From positions 456,311 to 520,310 of the forward strand of contig NZ_DF968179.1 of the NCBI RefSeq assembly GCF_001192795.1: a stretch of 64,000 nucleotides of DNA. The letters are read 5' to 3'. Position numbers and translations under genes: made by a program. The stretch comes from Flexilinea flocculi (GTDB lineage Bacteria; Chloroflexota; Anaerolineae; Anaerolineales; Anaerolineaceae). Shown piece after piece: positions 15,794-24,844 of this stretch. The stretch's first letter is position 1. Each line of letters starts with the position of its first letter. Under the pieces are notes generated by a model, which ran no database searches, was not told where the DNA came from, and was given only the letters and a program-made list of their open reading frames with translations.

Positions 15794-17035
15794 ATGTCCA
15801 TTCGTTTGCTCCATTTTGCTGATGTGCATATTGATTGCGCTGCTACAGGGAAGAAAGATCCTCAAACCGGTTTATCAGTCCGAACGATTGATTTTCTGAA
15901 CGCATTGGATCAGATTGTGGATTGCGCGCTTCATGAGTCGATCGATTTGGTCCTTTTTGCCGGAGATGCATATCGTGATCCTACGCCGGTGCCGACATTT
16001 CAACGGGAATGGGGAAAGCGGATGAAACGGTTGTCGGATGCCCGCATTCCGGTTTTAATGCTTCCGGGTAACCATGATGTGTCTCCTGCCAGTACACGAG
16101 CGAATGCACTGCAGGAATACGATACGCTGGAAGTTCCATATCTGCATCTGGCGAAGTCAATCAAACTCTGGAAACCGACTGAATTACATGGTTTGCCGAT
16201 CCAGGTCTTGGCTGTACCCTGGGTGCCTAAATCCATGATGATCGCTGCTTTTGATACTCGAAGAATGACATCGGATGAAATCCATCAACAACTGGAATTC
16301 GAAATCTCCAAAAGAATAGAGACTGCGATCGGTGAAATAGATCCGCAGATTCCGGCTGTTCTGTTGGCCCATTATTCAGTCCCTGGTGCAGAATATCCCA
16401 ATCACCAGGCAGTCTCACTCGGCAGGGAAGTAACCCTTTCTGGCGGGTTGGTGAAAAATCCCTGTTTTTCTTATACCGCTTTGGGGCATATTCATAAATA
16501 CCAGGATCTGAATGAAGGATTTCAACCGCCCGTTATCTACAGCGGTTCAATCGAACGAGTAAATTTCGGCGAATCCAGGGAAGAAAAAGGTTTCATCATT
16601 GCAGAAATCGAAAACCATCATACAACCTGTTCTTTTCGCAAATTGAGTGGACGAAAGTTTTTCAATACTGAAATTACAATCAGCAGTGCGGAATCGTTTC
16701 AACAGGAAGTATTGGATGCTTTGCCGAATCAAGTCGATATGCGTGATGCAATGGTGCGTCTGGTTGTCAATTATCCTCAGAATTGGGAATCCAGTCTGGA
16801 TGAAATGGAGATCCGCAAGAAAACGGAATCTGCACTTGAATTCCATCTCGTTCGAAAAGCTATCCAGACTCAGAGGATTCGTTTTCAGGATCATTCAGGT
16901 ATCAGCGCATTGAGCCCGATGGAACTATTAGAAAAGTATTGTGAGATTCAATCGATTGATTCCGGGGAAATCGGAGTTTTGATGTCGTTAGCGCAGTCCA
17001 TTGTGGATGAGGATCTGCAGAAATTCGAAATTTGA
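15794..17035 (+). CDS. sbcD: Exonuclease SbcD/Mre11-like subunit
   Basis: A 413-residue Mn-dependent nuclease that, with SbcC, opens DNA hairpins and degrades ends. Metallophosphoesterase motifs are DVH (Asp10, His12), GD (Asp57), GNHD (92-95), an AHYSV histidine and GHIHK. The C-terminal capping domain (about 280-413) is present. It begins one base after the C39 peptidase stop. The last residues (LQKFEI) and the stop codon are encoded inside the left end of the repeat element at 17018. sbcC follows only after an intervening CNNM gene, an unusual separation because sbcD and sbcC normally abut. Confidence 0.93.
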   Translation: MSIRLLHFADVHIDCAATGKKDPQTGLSVRTIDFLNALDQIVDCALHESIDLVLFAGDAYRDPTPVPTFQREWGKRMKRLSDARIPVLMLPGNHDVSPASTRANALQEYDTLEVPYLHLAKSIKLWKPTELHGLPIQVLAVPWVPKSMMIAAFDTRRMTSDEIHQQLEFEISKRIETAIGEIDPQIPAVLLAHYSVPGAEYPNHQAVSLGREVTLSGGLVKNPCFSYTALGHIHKYQDLNEGFQPPVIYSGSIERVNFGESREEKGFIIAEIENHHTTCSFRKLSGRKFFNTEITISSAESFQQEVLDALPNQVDMRDAMVRLVVNYPQNWESSLDEMEIRKKTESALEFHLVRKAIQTQRIRFQDHSGISALSPMELLEKYCEIQSIDSGEIGVLMSLAQSIVDEDLQKFEI

Positions 17036-17093
17036 AAAGATTGGTTGTTTTTCTTGATTGATTCGAAAGTTCTGTCCATATTTCGAATTACTG
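17018..17093. repeat. Dispersed intergenic element, core-less form overlapping the sbcD 3' end
   Basis: CAGAAATTCGAAATTTG at the left, GATTGATTCGAAAGTTCTG in the middle, CCATATTTCGAATTACTG at the right. No TTGTTG/CAACAA hairpin is present. The left end supplies the sbcD stop codon. Confidence 0.8.
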
Positions 17094-17178
17094 ATGAAAC
17101 GATATTGTTAATGGATGATATGATTTTTATTAAATCGGAATCTCATATCAGAGATTTCGTATGTGTAGGGATTTTTTT

Positions 17179-18543
17179 ATGTCAGGAAAAATAGGTGAAT
17201 TATTATTATTGGTCGTTTTGATTATCATCAACGGCCTTTTTTCGATGACGGAGACGGCTGTAGTTTCGCTGCGCAAAGCCCGGTTGCAGAAATATATTGA
17301 TGAAGGCAATAAGAAAGCATCAATTGCATTGGATCTTTCTGAAAATCCAAGCGATTTCTTTTCCACCATCCAGATTGTGATCAGTCTTGTGGGTGTTGTG
17401 ACCGGTGCATTAGGCGCATCTGCTTTTTCCGGCGGATTGGCTCAATACTTGAAAAAGATTGACCTGTTGAAGCCTGTGGCGGACACTCTGGCGCTGTTGC
17501 TCGTCTCTATCGGAATTACCTATTTCAGTCTGGTCATCGGAGAATTGATTCCCAAGCGACTGGCAATCTCCAATCCAGAAAAAATATCCATGCGTATGGG
17601 CGGATTGATGAGAAGCCTTTCAAAAGTCTCCAAGCCCTTGGTGGCTTTTCTAAGCTGGTCTACAGAACTCGGCATCAAACTCATTGGAGTTACCGAGAGT
17701 GGTGCGCTGCCGGTTTCGGAAGACGAAGTGAAAGTCATGATTGAACAGGGAAAACAAGTTGGTGTTTTTGAGGAGACGGAACAGGATATTGTCGAAAGTG
17801 TTTTCCGAATGAGCGATCGTACTGTAGATGCAATGATGACTCCGCGGACAGAACTGACCTGGATTGATTTGGATGAACCGCTCGAGGATTCGCTTTCAGA
17901 AATTCTTCACTCCGACGATGTTTTCTTTCCGACAGTGCGTGGAAATGCCGATAATGTAGTGGGAGTAATTTCCTCCAAGAAACTTCTGGATTGTTATATC
18001 CGTGGCGATCAAATTGATCTGGATACGATTTCAGAGACCCCATTGTTTATTCCCGAAAGCAAACCTGCTCTGAGCGTATTGGATGACTTGAGAGATTCCG
18101 GCAAACAAGTGGCGATTGTGATGGATGAATATGGCGGCTTTTCCGGAATGATTACGCTCATCGATATCCTCAGTGAACTGGTCGGTGAAGTCCCGGGGCT
18201 GAACGAAGGATTTGATCCTCAGATTGTCGAACGAGCTGACGGATCCTGGCTGTTGGATGGACAATTGGATGTGGATGAGTTGAAAGATACGCTTGATATC
18301 AAAGAATTGCCCGATGAAGACCGCATCGGATATCAAACACTGGGTGGATTTATTCTGAGTCAGATTGGATTTATCCCCAGTGTCGGTGATTCCTTCGTTT
18401 GGGAGGATTACCGATTTGAAATAGTGGATATGGATAACCGCAGAATTGATAAAGTACTGGTTGATCGCAATAAAAAAGATCAACCGGAAGATCACAATCC
18501 GCAATCCCCTTCCGATGATCATTTGTTGAATTCAGATCAGTGA
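17179..18543 (+). CDS. CNNM/CorC-HlyC family membrane protein
   Basis: A 454-residue membrane protein of the hemolysin C/CorC type (CNNM domain, two CBS domains, C-terminal CorC_HlyC domain), a family linked to Mg2+ or other cation export. The DUF21 membrane part covers about 1-190 (INGLFSMTETAVVSLRKARL is characteristic), the CBS pair about 205-335 with MMTPRTELTW and VMDEYGGFSGMITLIDIL, and the transporter-associated domain about 345-430. An upstream ATG at 17161 is in frame, but TAGGGAT is properly placed for the ATG at 17179. It is inserted between sbcD and sbcC and ends 7 bp before sbcC. Confidence 0.92.
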   Translation: MSGKIGELLLLVVLIIINGLFSMTETAVVSLRKARLQKYIDEGNKKASIALDLSENPSDFFSTIQIVISLVGVVTGALGASAFSGGLAQYLKKIDLLKPVADTLALLLVSIGITYFSLVIGELIPKRLAISNPEKISMRMGGLMRSLSKVSKPLVAFLSWSTELGIKLIGVTESGALPVSEDEVKVMIEQGKQVGVFEETEQDIVESVFRMSDRTVDAMMTPRTELTWIDLDEPLEDSLSEILHSDDVFFPTVRGNADNVVGVISSKKLLDCYIRGDQIDLDTISETPLFIPESKPALSVLDDLRDSGKQVAIVMDEYGGFSGMITLIDILSELVGEVPGLNEGFDPQIVERADGSWLLDGQLDVDELKDTLDIKELPDEDRIGYQTLGGFILSQIGFIPSVGDSFVWEDYRFEIVDMDNRRIDKVLVDRNKKDQPEDHNPQSPSDDHLLNSDQ

Positions 18544-18550
18544 AAAAGAA

Positions 18551-21121
18551 ATGATTCCACGTTCCATAAAGATTTCAGGCTTTTTATCCTATCAGGAAGA
18601 TGTTGAAATTGATTTCACATCCATCCATGTTGCCTGCATTACTGGACAAAATGGAGCTGGAAAATCAGCGATGCTGGATGCGATGACATGGGCGTTATTC
18701 GGGGAAGCCCGAAAGAATGATGAGTCGGTAATTAACGATTCGACCCATAATCGAAAGGCGGAAGTGACTTTTGAGTTTGAGTATGAGAAAAGTATTTATA
18801 AAATCATCCGGACTCGGGAACAGGGAAAATCCTCAACGGTTGAATTTCAGATTTGGGATGAAATGGCTGATCATTGGAGAGTGATAACTGAAAGAAGCGT
18901 ATCACTGACGAATAAGCTGATTTGCAATACCCTTCATTTGGATTATCGTACCTTTATCAATGTCTCTTTTTTCTTGCAGGGGAGAGCGGATCAGTTTACA
19001 AAACAGAATCCTACTGAACGAAAAGAAGTATTGGGCAGCATTCTAAATCTGGATCAATGGAATGACTTTCAATTAAAGACGGTTGAAAAACGCAAGGATC
19101 GTTCGAATCGTCTGGAAGTCGTTCTAAGTTTGCTGGAACAAATCGAAAGCGAACTGTCAGAGGAAGATCAAAGGAAAAAGCTGCTTGATCAGTTAACAGA
19201 AGCATTGGCTGCTGCGGAAGTGCGCACCAATGTTCGTCAGGAGGCGTGGCAAAACGCAAAAAACACGGAGCAGCTGATTTTTTCCCAGCAGGATTTGCTG
19301 AAAAAAACGGATTCGCAATTACAGACGCTTTCCATCCAGATGGATGCAGATCGGAAAAAATTGGCAATCCGATTGGATGAATCCGCACGTTTTCAGGAAA
19401 ATTTGAAAAATGAAGCCCAGATCGAAGAAAAAATCATTCAGTTAAAGCAGGCTCAAACTGAATTTGCATCATGGAATGACAAGCAGGTCATTTTTTTTGA
19501 ATTAGAAAGAAGCAAAAACGAGCTCTTATCAAAAATTCGCCAGGAACAAGCTCGATTAAGTCAGGAACAGAAAACACTGCGGCAGGATTATGAACTGGTC
19601 CAAAAAGCACAGCAAAGTATTGCACAAGAACAACAGCGCGAATCAGAACTGCGGAAGGAAATTGAATCTTTGGAGCGTGAGACGACTGCCAGAGAGGAAA
19701 TCACGGCTGCCTTAAAAATGCTAATGGAAGATATACAGGGAAAGAAGGCTGAATGCCTTCGAATGAAAAACCGCATGACTGAAATAAAAAATCAGCAGAA
19801 TAACCTGCGCGAGGCTGTCGGTGCCCCCTGTCCATTTTGCGGTACAGATCTCAACGAGGAGCATTGTCAGAAATATCTGGCTCAGCTTCAGGATGAGGGT
19901 CAAACGCTTGGAAATGCATATCGCAGTTTGAAGAGTGAGCTGGACAAACTGGATCAACAAAAACAGTCATATGAAAACACAATAGCGCAGATGACACAGA
20001 TTTCTCAAAGAATTTTGACTTTGGAGAAAGAATGTGCACCGATTTCTGCTCGAATCGTCAATGATCAGAGTATCGTTTCCCGTTGGCAGCAGATTGGTTC
20101 AAAACGGTTCGAACAGATCAATGATTGGTTGTCAAAAGAGCAGTTCTGTCTCGAAGAACGCAAATTGTTGGAAGAAATTTCAGATAAAATTACGACACTG
20201 CAATATGATGCATCGGCTCATGAGCGTTGCCGAAACCGTGTCGGCGAATTGCAGTCGATTGATACGCAATATAAGGCATTATTGAAAGCAAAGGCTGCAT
20301 TGGAACCGCTAAAACGGGAGATTGAGGATCTATCAAATCGGATTGCTGAAAATGAACAGAAACGGCGGGAATTGGAAGCGGCTCTGCTGGATCAGAAAGA
20401 ATCTCTCAACAAACTGACTGCGTTAAAAGCTGATTCCATTGAAGCAAAAAAACAGTTTGATGCTGCACAGATGGAAGAAAATACATTGCGGGCTCGCAGA
20501 GGGGCAGCAGAACAAAGTGTGGCTGCATTGGAATCGCTGAAGCAGAAAAAAGCCGTTCTTCAATTGGAAAAGGCAGAATTAAACCAATTGATTGGAAGAT
20601 TGAAAGTATTGGAAAAGGCATTCAGTAAAAATGGAATCCCGGCACTGTTGATTGAACAGGCGCTGCCGGAAATCGAAGACAGCGCAAATGAAATATTGCG
20701 CAACCTGACCGATGATAAAATGTCAATTCAACTCAACACGCTGCGGGACTACAAAGATAAGACACGAGATATAAAAAAAGAAACGCTCGATATTATCATC
20801 AGCGATGGCTTTGGCACCCGCGACTATGAGCTATATTCAGGCGGGGAAGCTTTTCGCGTGAATTTTGCCATTCGTCTGGCTCTCTCCAAACTTCTGGCAA
20901 AACGGGCGGGAGCCCGCCTGCAGATGCTTGTTATTGATGAGGGTTTTGGAAGTCAGGATGCGGAGGGACGTGAAAAATTGATTGAAACAATCACAGCAAT
21001 TCAAGATAGCTTTGAAAAAATATTGGTCATCACCCATCTGGATGAGTTGAAAGATGCTTTCCCCTCAAGAATTGAAGTCGAAAAGAATGTAAATGGTTCT
21101 CAAGTAAAGGTCATTGTATGA
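18551..21121 (+). CDS. sbcC: Exonuclease SbcC/Rad50-like ATPase
   Basis: An 856-residue SMC-like ATPase that partners SbcD. N-terminal Walker A GQNGAGKS (32-39) is followed by long heptad-rich coiled coils, a zinc-hook CPFC near residue 427 for dimerization, and the C-terminal ATPase half with signature YSGGEAFRVNFAIRLALS (about 760) and Walker B LVIDEGFGSQD (about 793). The C-terminus ends in the expected ITHLDELKDAFPSRIEV segment. It is shorter than E. coli SbcC (about 1050) because of shorter coils, closer to archaeal Rad50. It starts 7 bp after the CNNM gene and overlaps the following glycosyltransferase by 4 bp (ATGA), which implies translational coupling. Confidence 0.95.
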   Translation: MIPRSIKISGFLSYQEDVEIDFTSIHVACITGQNGAGKSAMLDAMTWALFGEARKNDESVINDSTHNRKAEVTFEFEYEKSIYKIIRTREQGKSSTVEFQIWDEMADHWRVITERSVSLTNKLICNTLHLDYRTFINVSFFLQGRADQFTKQNPTERKEVLGSILNLDQWNDFQLKTVEKRKDRSNRLEVVLSLLEQIESELSEEDQRKKLLDQLTEALAAAEVRTNVRQEAWQNAKNTEQLIFSQQDLLKKTDSQLQTLSIQMDADRKKLAIRLDESARFQENLKNEAQIEEKIIQLKQAQTEFASWNDKQVIFFELERSKNELLSKIRQEQARLSQEQKTLRQDYELVQKAQQSIAQEQQRESELRKEIESLERETTAREEITAALKMLMEDIQGKKAECLRMKNRMTEIKNQQNNLREAVGAPCPFCGTDLNEEHCQKYLAQLQDEGQTLGNAYRSLKSELDKLDQQKQSYENTIAQMTQISQRILTLEKECAPISARIVNDQSIVSRWQQIGSKRFEQINDWLSKEQFCLEERKLLEEISDKITTLQYDASAHERCRNRVGELQSIDTQYKALLKAKAALEPLKREIEDLSNRIAENEQKRRELEAALLDQKESLNKLTALKADSIEAKKQFDAAQMEENTLRARRGAAEQSVAALESLKQKKAVLQLEKAELNQLIGRLKVLEKAFSKNGIPALLIEQALPEIEDSANEILRNLTDDKMSIQLNTLRDYKDKTRDIKKETLDIIISDGFGTRDYELYSGGEAFRVNFAIRLALSKLLAKRAGARLQMLVIDEGFGSQDAEGREKLIETITAIQDSFEKILVITHLDELKDAFPSRIEVEKNVNGSQVKVIV

Positions 21122-22191
21122 AAGTCGGTTTGGTACAGCGTGTGCTTGCCGGATACAGAGTTCCTTTTTTTGATATGCTGGCGGATGCTCTGCAAGGCGA
21201 ATTACAAATTTTTTCTGGTGAATCACGTCCGAATGAGATGATTGACCATTCCAGGATACCCGTTTCTGCCAAAGTCTGGCCAGGGAAGAATTTACATTTG
21301 TTCTCTGGAAAATTTTACATCTGTCTGCAACTGGATATTCTGAAATGGCTGAAATCATGGAATCCGGACATCCTAATCCTTGAAGCAAACCGGCGTTATC
21401 CATTTTCGATTGCTGCAGCGTTGTGGATGCGTTTTCGAAGAAGGCCTGTCATTGGATGGGGACTGGGAACCGGATCCACGTTTGATGTCTCCCAATGCTG
21501 GTTTTTGCGGCTTTTTGACGCATTAATAACGTACAGCAGCGCGGGAGCCGAAGCCTATCGAGCGGCAGGTTTTTCGTCAGATCGCATTTTTATTGCAAAA
21601 AACGCTGCTGCTCCCAGACCACAAGGAAATATGCCGCAGCGTGCTTATACACCGAACTGGGAAAAATCCCCCATTCTTCTTTATGTCGGTCGATTACAGG
21701 AACGGAAGCGCGTTGATTTGCTGATCCGCGCCTGCAGTGTTTTGGAAGAATCTTTTCATCCGATTCTGTGGATTGTCGGGGATGGACCAGTACGTGAGCA
21801 ATTGGTTGAGATTTCCGCAGAATGTTTCCCAGAGACAGTTTTCTGGGGAGCTTTGTATAATCAATCGCTGAAAGAAAAATTCGATCATGCCGATCTATTT
21901 GTCTTGCCGGGAACGGGTGGATTGGCGATTCAACAAGCGATGGCATCCGGACTTCCGGTAATTGCTGCGGAAGCAGATGGTACACAGAATGATTTGATCC
22001 GTTCAGATAACGGTGTGCTGATTCGCGCCGGTGATTTGGATCACCTGGTTCAAACAATCCGGAATCTGCTTTCTGATCCGATCCGTCTTAGAAAAATGGG
22101 TGAAGCATCTTTCCGTATTGTCCATGATGAGATTAATCTGGAATCCATGACCGGCACATTTATTGAAGCGATTCATAGCGTAAAGGCATAA
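21118..22191 (+). CDS. GT4-family glycosyltransferase
   Basis: A 357-residue GT-B fold transferase. The C-terminal Glycos_transf_1 domain holds LLYVGRLQERKRVDLLIRA and DGPVREQLV, then FVLPGTGGLAIQQAMASGLP, where GT4 enzymes bind the nucleotide sugar (normally E-x7-E; here the first Glu is replaced by a Gly-rich loop). The N-terminal acceptor domain begins VGLVQRVLAGYRVPFF. The ATG overlaps the sbcC stop by four bases, so it is translated from the sbcC transcript. Donor and acceptor sugars cannot be predicted. It probably acts on surface polysaccharide together with the next gene. Confidence 0.88.
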   Translation: MKVGLVQRVLAGYRVPFFDMLADALQGELQIFSGESRPNEMIDHSRIPVSAKVWPGKNLHLFSGKFYICLQLDILKWLKSWNPDILILEANRRYPFSIAAALWMRFRRRPVIGWGLGTGSTFDVSQCWFLRLFDALITYSSAGAEAYRAAGFSSDRIFIAKNAAAPRPQGNMPQRAYTPNWEKSPILLYVGRLQERKRVDLLIRACSVLEESFHPILWIVGDGPVREQLVEISAECFPETVFWGALYNQSLKEKFDHADLFVLPGTGGLAIQQAMASGLPVIAAEADGTQNDLIRSDNGVLIRAGDLDHLVQTIRNLLSDPIRLRKMGEASFRIVHDEINLESMTGTFIEAIHSVKA

Positions 22192-22243
22192 TTTTGAGTA
22201 AATAATCAAAATTTTCAGAGACGAGACAACCAGATTGTATTTG

Positions 22244-22365
22244 TCGCTTCGAAATATCGGGAAAATTATTGTACGTTATAAAGATTTTGTGCTTTGTGTA
22301 AAAAATATCACAACAGCAAGTTTTCTCGATTGATTCATAAGGCAAGCTTTTTTTCAAATTGCTTG
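22244..22365. repeat. Degenerate full-length copy of the dispersed intergenic element
   Basis: Left end CGCTTCGAAATATCGGG; core GATTTTGTGCTTTGTGTAA with CACAACAGCAAG; right arm CTCGATTGATTCATAAGGC and right end TTTTTTCAAATTGCTTG. The hairpin has lost several pairs. Confidence 0.65.
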
Positions 22366-22438
22366 ATTTTTTTGTAGAGTGTCATCTGCGAAAAACGATT
22401 AAAACAAATCTTTTGGATTGAAAGAGCGGTTCTGATTC

Positions 22439-23665
22439 ATGAAAATTCTTGTTGTTGCTGATGGGCGCAGCCCGACTGCCAGACACTGGCTGGAAAGCCT
22501 GAAGAAGCTGAATCACCAGGTCATTCTGGTATCCAGTTATCCGTGTGAACGTCCGAAATCTCTGGAAGATTTTTATGTTCTTCCCATTGCGTTCGCTACG
22601 TTCGCTGCCAGTCAGACAAATCGTCAATCCAATCCGGCTGCAAAAAGTAACAACCGCAAGAGCCTGAAACGAATGTTGGTTGAGTGCTTTCGTTCATTTT
22701 TTCTGAAATTGCGTTATTTTTTAGGTCCGCTTGTCATACCATATTACGGAAAACAACTCTCGAAAATTGCTGCTCGTACCAAACCGGATCTGGTACATGC
22801 GCTGCGGATTCCTTATGAGGGGATGACTGCCTCCTATCTTCCAAAAAATATCCCCCTGGCAGTCAGTATCTGGGGAAATGATTTGACGCTCCATGCATCC
22901 GGCTCCTCTGCTATGAAGAAATTGACGATTCGGACACTGGAACGGGCAGATGGATTGGTAGCGGATACGCTGCGGGATATTCGTCTGGGAAAAGGCTGGG
23001 GTTTTCGCGAGAGCCGATTTACACTGGTTGTTCCAGGAAATGGCGGAATTGATTTTCCTGCGATGCGGATTATGGCAGAGCAGGAGGAAGAGAATCTGCG
23101 CTGGCTGCCAGAAAATCTGGATATTGTTGTCAATCCGCGTGGTTTTCGTCCGGGCAGTGTGCGCAATGATACATTTTTTCGCAGTATTCCGTTAATCCTG
23201 ACCCAGTGTCCGAATACGCTGTTTGTGTGTTTTTCGATGGCGAATCAACCGGAAGCGCTGGAATGGGTGAAACAGCTCCAAATCGAGCGGCAGGTTCTGT
23301 TATTGCCGCTGATGCCGCAGGAAGTTTTGTGGGCAATCTTTCGCAGGGCAAAAGTGACCGTGTCTGTCAGTCAGCATGATGGCACCCCGAATTCGCTGCT
23401 TGAAGCGATGGCATGCGGTTGTTTTCCTGTCACAGGGGATATCGAATCCATGCGCGAGTGGATTGTACCGGGGAAAAACGGACTGCTCGTGGATCCCAAT
23501 GACCCCGAAGATTTAGCGAGAGCGGTGACGATTGCGTTAACGAATGAAAATCTTCGAGATTCTGCTGCACAATGGAATACTGTCAGAATTCGTGAACGTG
23601 CCGATATTTCATCTGTATTAACAAAAATCGAAGTGTTTTACAATCAACTGAACGATCTACGATAA
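22439..23665 (+). CDS. GT4-family glycosyltransferase
   Basis: A 408-residue GT-B enzyme. The N-terminal domain starts MKILVVADGRSPTARHWLES. The C-terminal domain includes NPRGFRPGSVRNDTFFRSIPLI and a good GT4 donor-binding stretch, VSVSQHDGTPNSLLEAMACG, with E-MREW downstream. About 30 basic residues near 55-85 (PAAKSNNRKSLKRMLVECF) may be a membrane-association patch. It lies 247 bp after the other GT4 gene, with a repeat element between them, and ends 11 bp from the convergent Gfo/Idh/MocA gene. It probably builds an exopolysaccharide or cell-surface glycan. Confidence 0.88.
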   Translation: MKILVVADGRSPTARHWLESLKKLNHQVILVSSYPCERPKSLEDFYVLPIAFATFAASQTNRQSNPAAKSNNRKSLKRMLVECFRSFFLKLRYFLGPLVIPYYGKQLSKIAARTKPDLVHALRIPYEGMTASYLPKNIPLAVSIWGNDLTLHASGSSAMKKLTIRTLERADGLVADTLRDIRLGKGWGFRESRFTLVVPGNGGIDFPAMRIMAEQEEENLRWLPENLDIVVNPRGFRPGSVRNDTFFRSIPLILTQCPNTLFVCFSMANQPEALEWVKQLQIERQVLLLPLMPQEVLWAIFRRAKVTVSVSQHDGTPNSLLEAMACGCFPVTGDIESMREWIVPGKNGLLVDPNDPEDLARAVTIALTNENLRDSAAQWNTVRIRERADISSVLTKIEVFYNQLNDLR

Positions 23666-23676
23666 TTCGATACCTC

Positions 23677-24663
23677 TTATTTCAAACGTACCCACTCCCC
23701 GTTCTTTTCCGCAGATTCCATAGCAGCACAGATGACTGCCATATTGCGGCCAGCTTCGATCGCATCATAGCGCGGCGCTGTTTTATGAATCACACAGTCT
23801 GAAAAATGTTCAATCATTTTGGTATATTCATTGGTAGCGTCTTCAAAGGAAGAACGGATCCCATCGATTTCCTGGATGATTTTTCCATGTTCAACGCCCA
23901 GTCGGAAGCCATTGGAAGATACAATCCAGCCTTTTGATCCGCTGATCATGTATCCTTCCGGAGCCTGGGAGCTGAAACTGCAGATGATTTGCGCCTGTTT
24001 TCCGCTTCGGAATTTTGCATAAATCGTCATTCGGTCATCCACACACGGTTTTGTGTAATGCGCAACAGCGGAAACAGCTTCCGGTTCCTCATTGAAGAAT
24101 GTGCGGGTACAGTTGATTCCATAACAACCGACATCCATCACGGAACCCCCTGCAAGATCCGGCTGAAAACGGACATTGTCCGGATCATTCAGAACAAAAG
24201 AGAAGCAAGCCTGAATGGCATGGATATCCCCCAGTTCCCCATTATGTACCTGCCGGATGACGAACTCTGTTAAGGGATGGAACCGGTACATGAATGCTTC
24301 CATCAGCGTGACTCCGTTGGCTTTGGCGGCTGCAGCCAACTCTTCACAATCTTTTTGCGTTGGAGCCAGGGGCTTTTCGCAAAGAACGTGTTTGCCATGT
24401 TCTATAGCTTTTATAGACCATTCTTTGTGCAATCCGTTCGGCAAAGGAATGTAAACCGCATCGATATCTTTTTGGTTAAGTAATGTCTTATAACTGCCAT
24501 AAGCTTCGGGGATCTGATGATCGGAAGCAAATTGCCTGGCTTTTTCAGGATCTCTGCTGGCAACAGCAGCCAGCAAGGCATTCGATGCTCCCGTAATTGC
24601 CGGGATAAACCGCTTTTTTGCAATTCCTGCGCAACTGATTATACCGAAACGAACTTTTTCCAT
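23677..24663 (-). CDS. Gfo/Idh/MocA family oxidoreductase (paralog A)
   Basis: A 328-residue NAD(P)-dependent oxidoreductase. The Rossmann nucleotide site is FGIISCAGIAKKRFIPAI (5-22), EKPLAPT carries the catalytic Lys, and the C-terminal alpha/beta domain includes AGGSVMDVGCYGIN with the conserved Asp and Cys. Such enzymes act on sugars, inositols or nucleotide sugars. The frame opens at a TTG (24669), but AAGGAG is eight bases from the ATG at 24663, which is the start used here. It is closely related to the gene at 28812, and the two bracket a pair of membrane proteins on the same strand, so this looks like one glycan-related operon with duplicated ends. Confidence 0.92.
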   Translation of the reverse strand: MEKVRFGIISCAGIAKKRFIPAITGASNALLAAVASRDPEKARQFASDHQIPEAYGSYKTLLNQKDIDAVYIPLPNGLHKEWSIKAIEHGKHVLCEKPLAPTQKDCEELAAAAKANGVTLMEAFMYRFHPLTEFVIRQVHNGELGDIHAIQACFSFVLNDPDNVRFQPDLAGGSVMDVGCYGINCTRTFFNEEPEAVSAVAHYTKPCVDDRMTIYAKFRSGKQAQIICSFSSQAPEGYMISGSKGWIVSSNGFRLGVEHGKIIQEIDGIRSSFEDATNEYTKMIEHFSDCVIHKTAPRYDAIEAGRNMAVICAAMESAEKNGEWVRLK

Positions 24664-24844
24664 GATCAATTCTCCTTTGTTAATTCGAAATTACGGATTT
24701 GTGTTTGCCGATATCGTAACTTCCAAGAAAAGAATAACCAAAAATCATTTTTTTGCTTTATTGAAAATGTCAGTCAAAATTTCAGATGGTCGACGCTGTA
24801 AGAAATTGATGATGTCTCATCTGGCTTGATTGTAACCGGATTTT

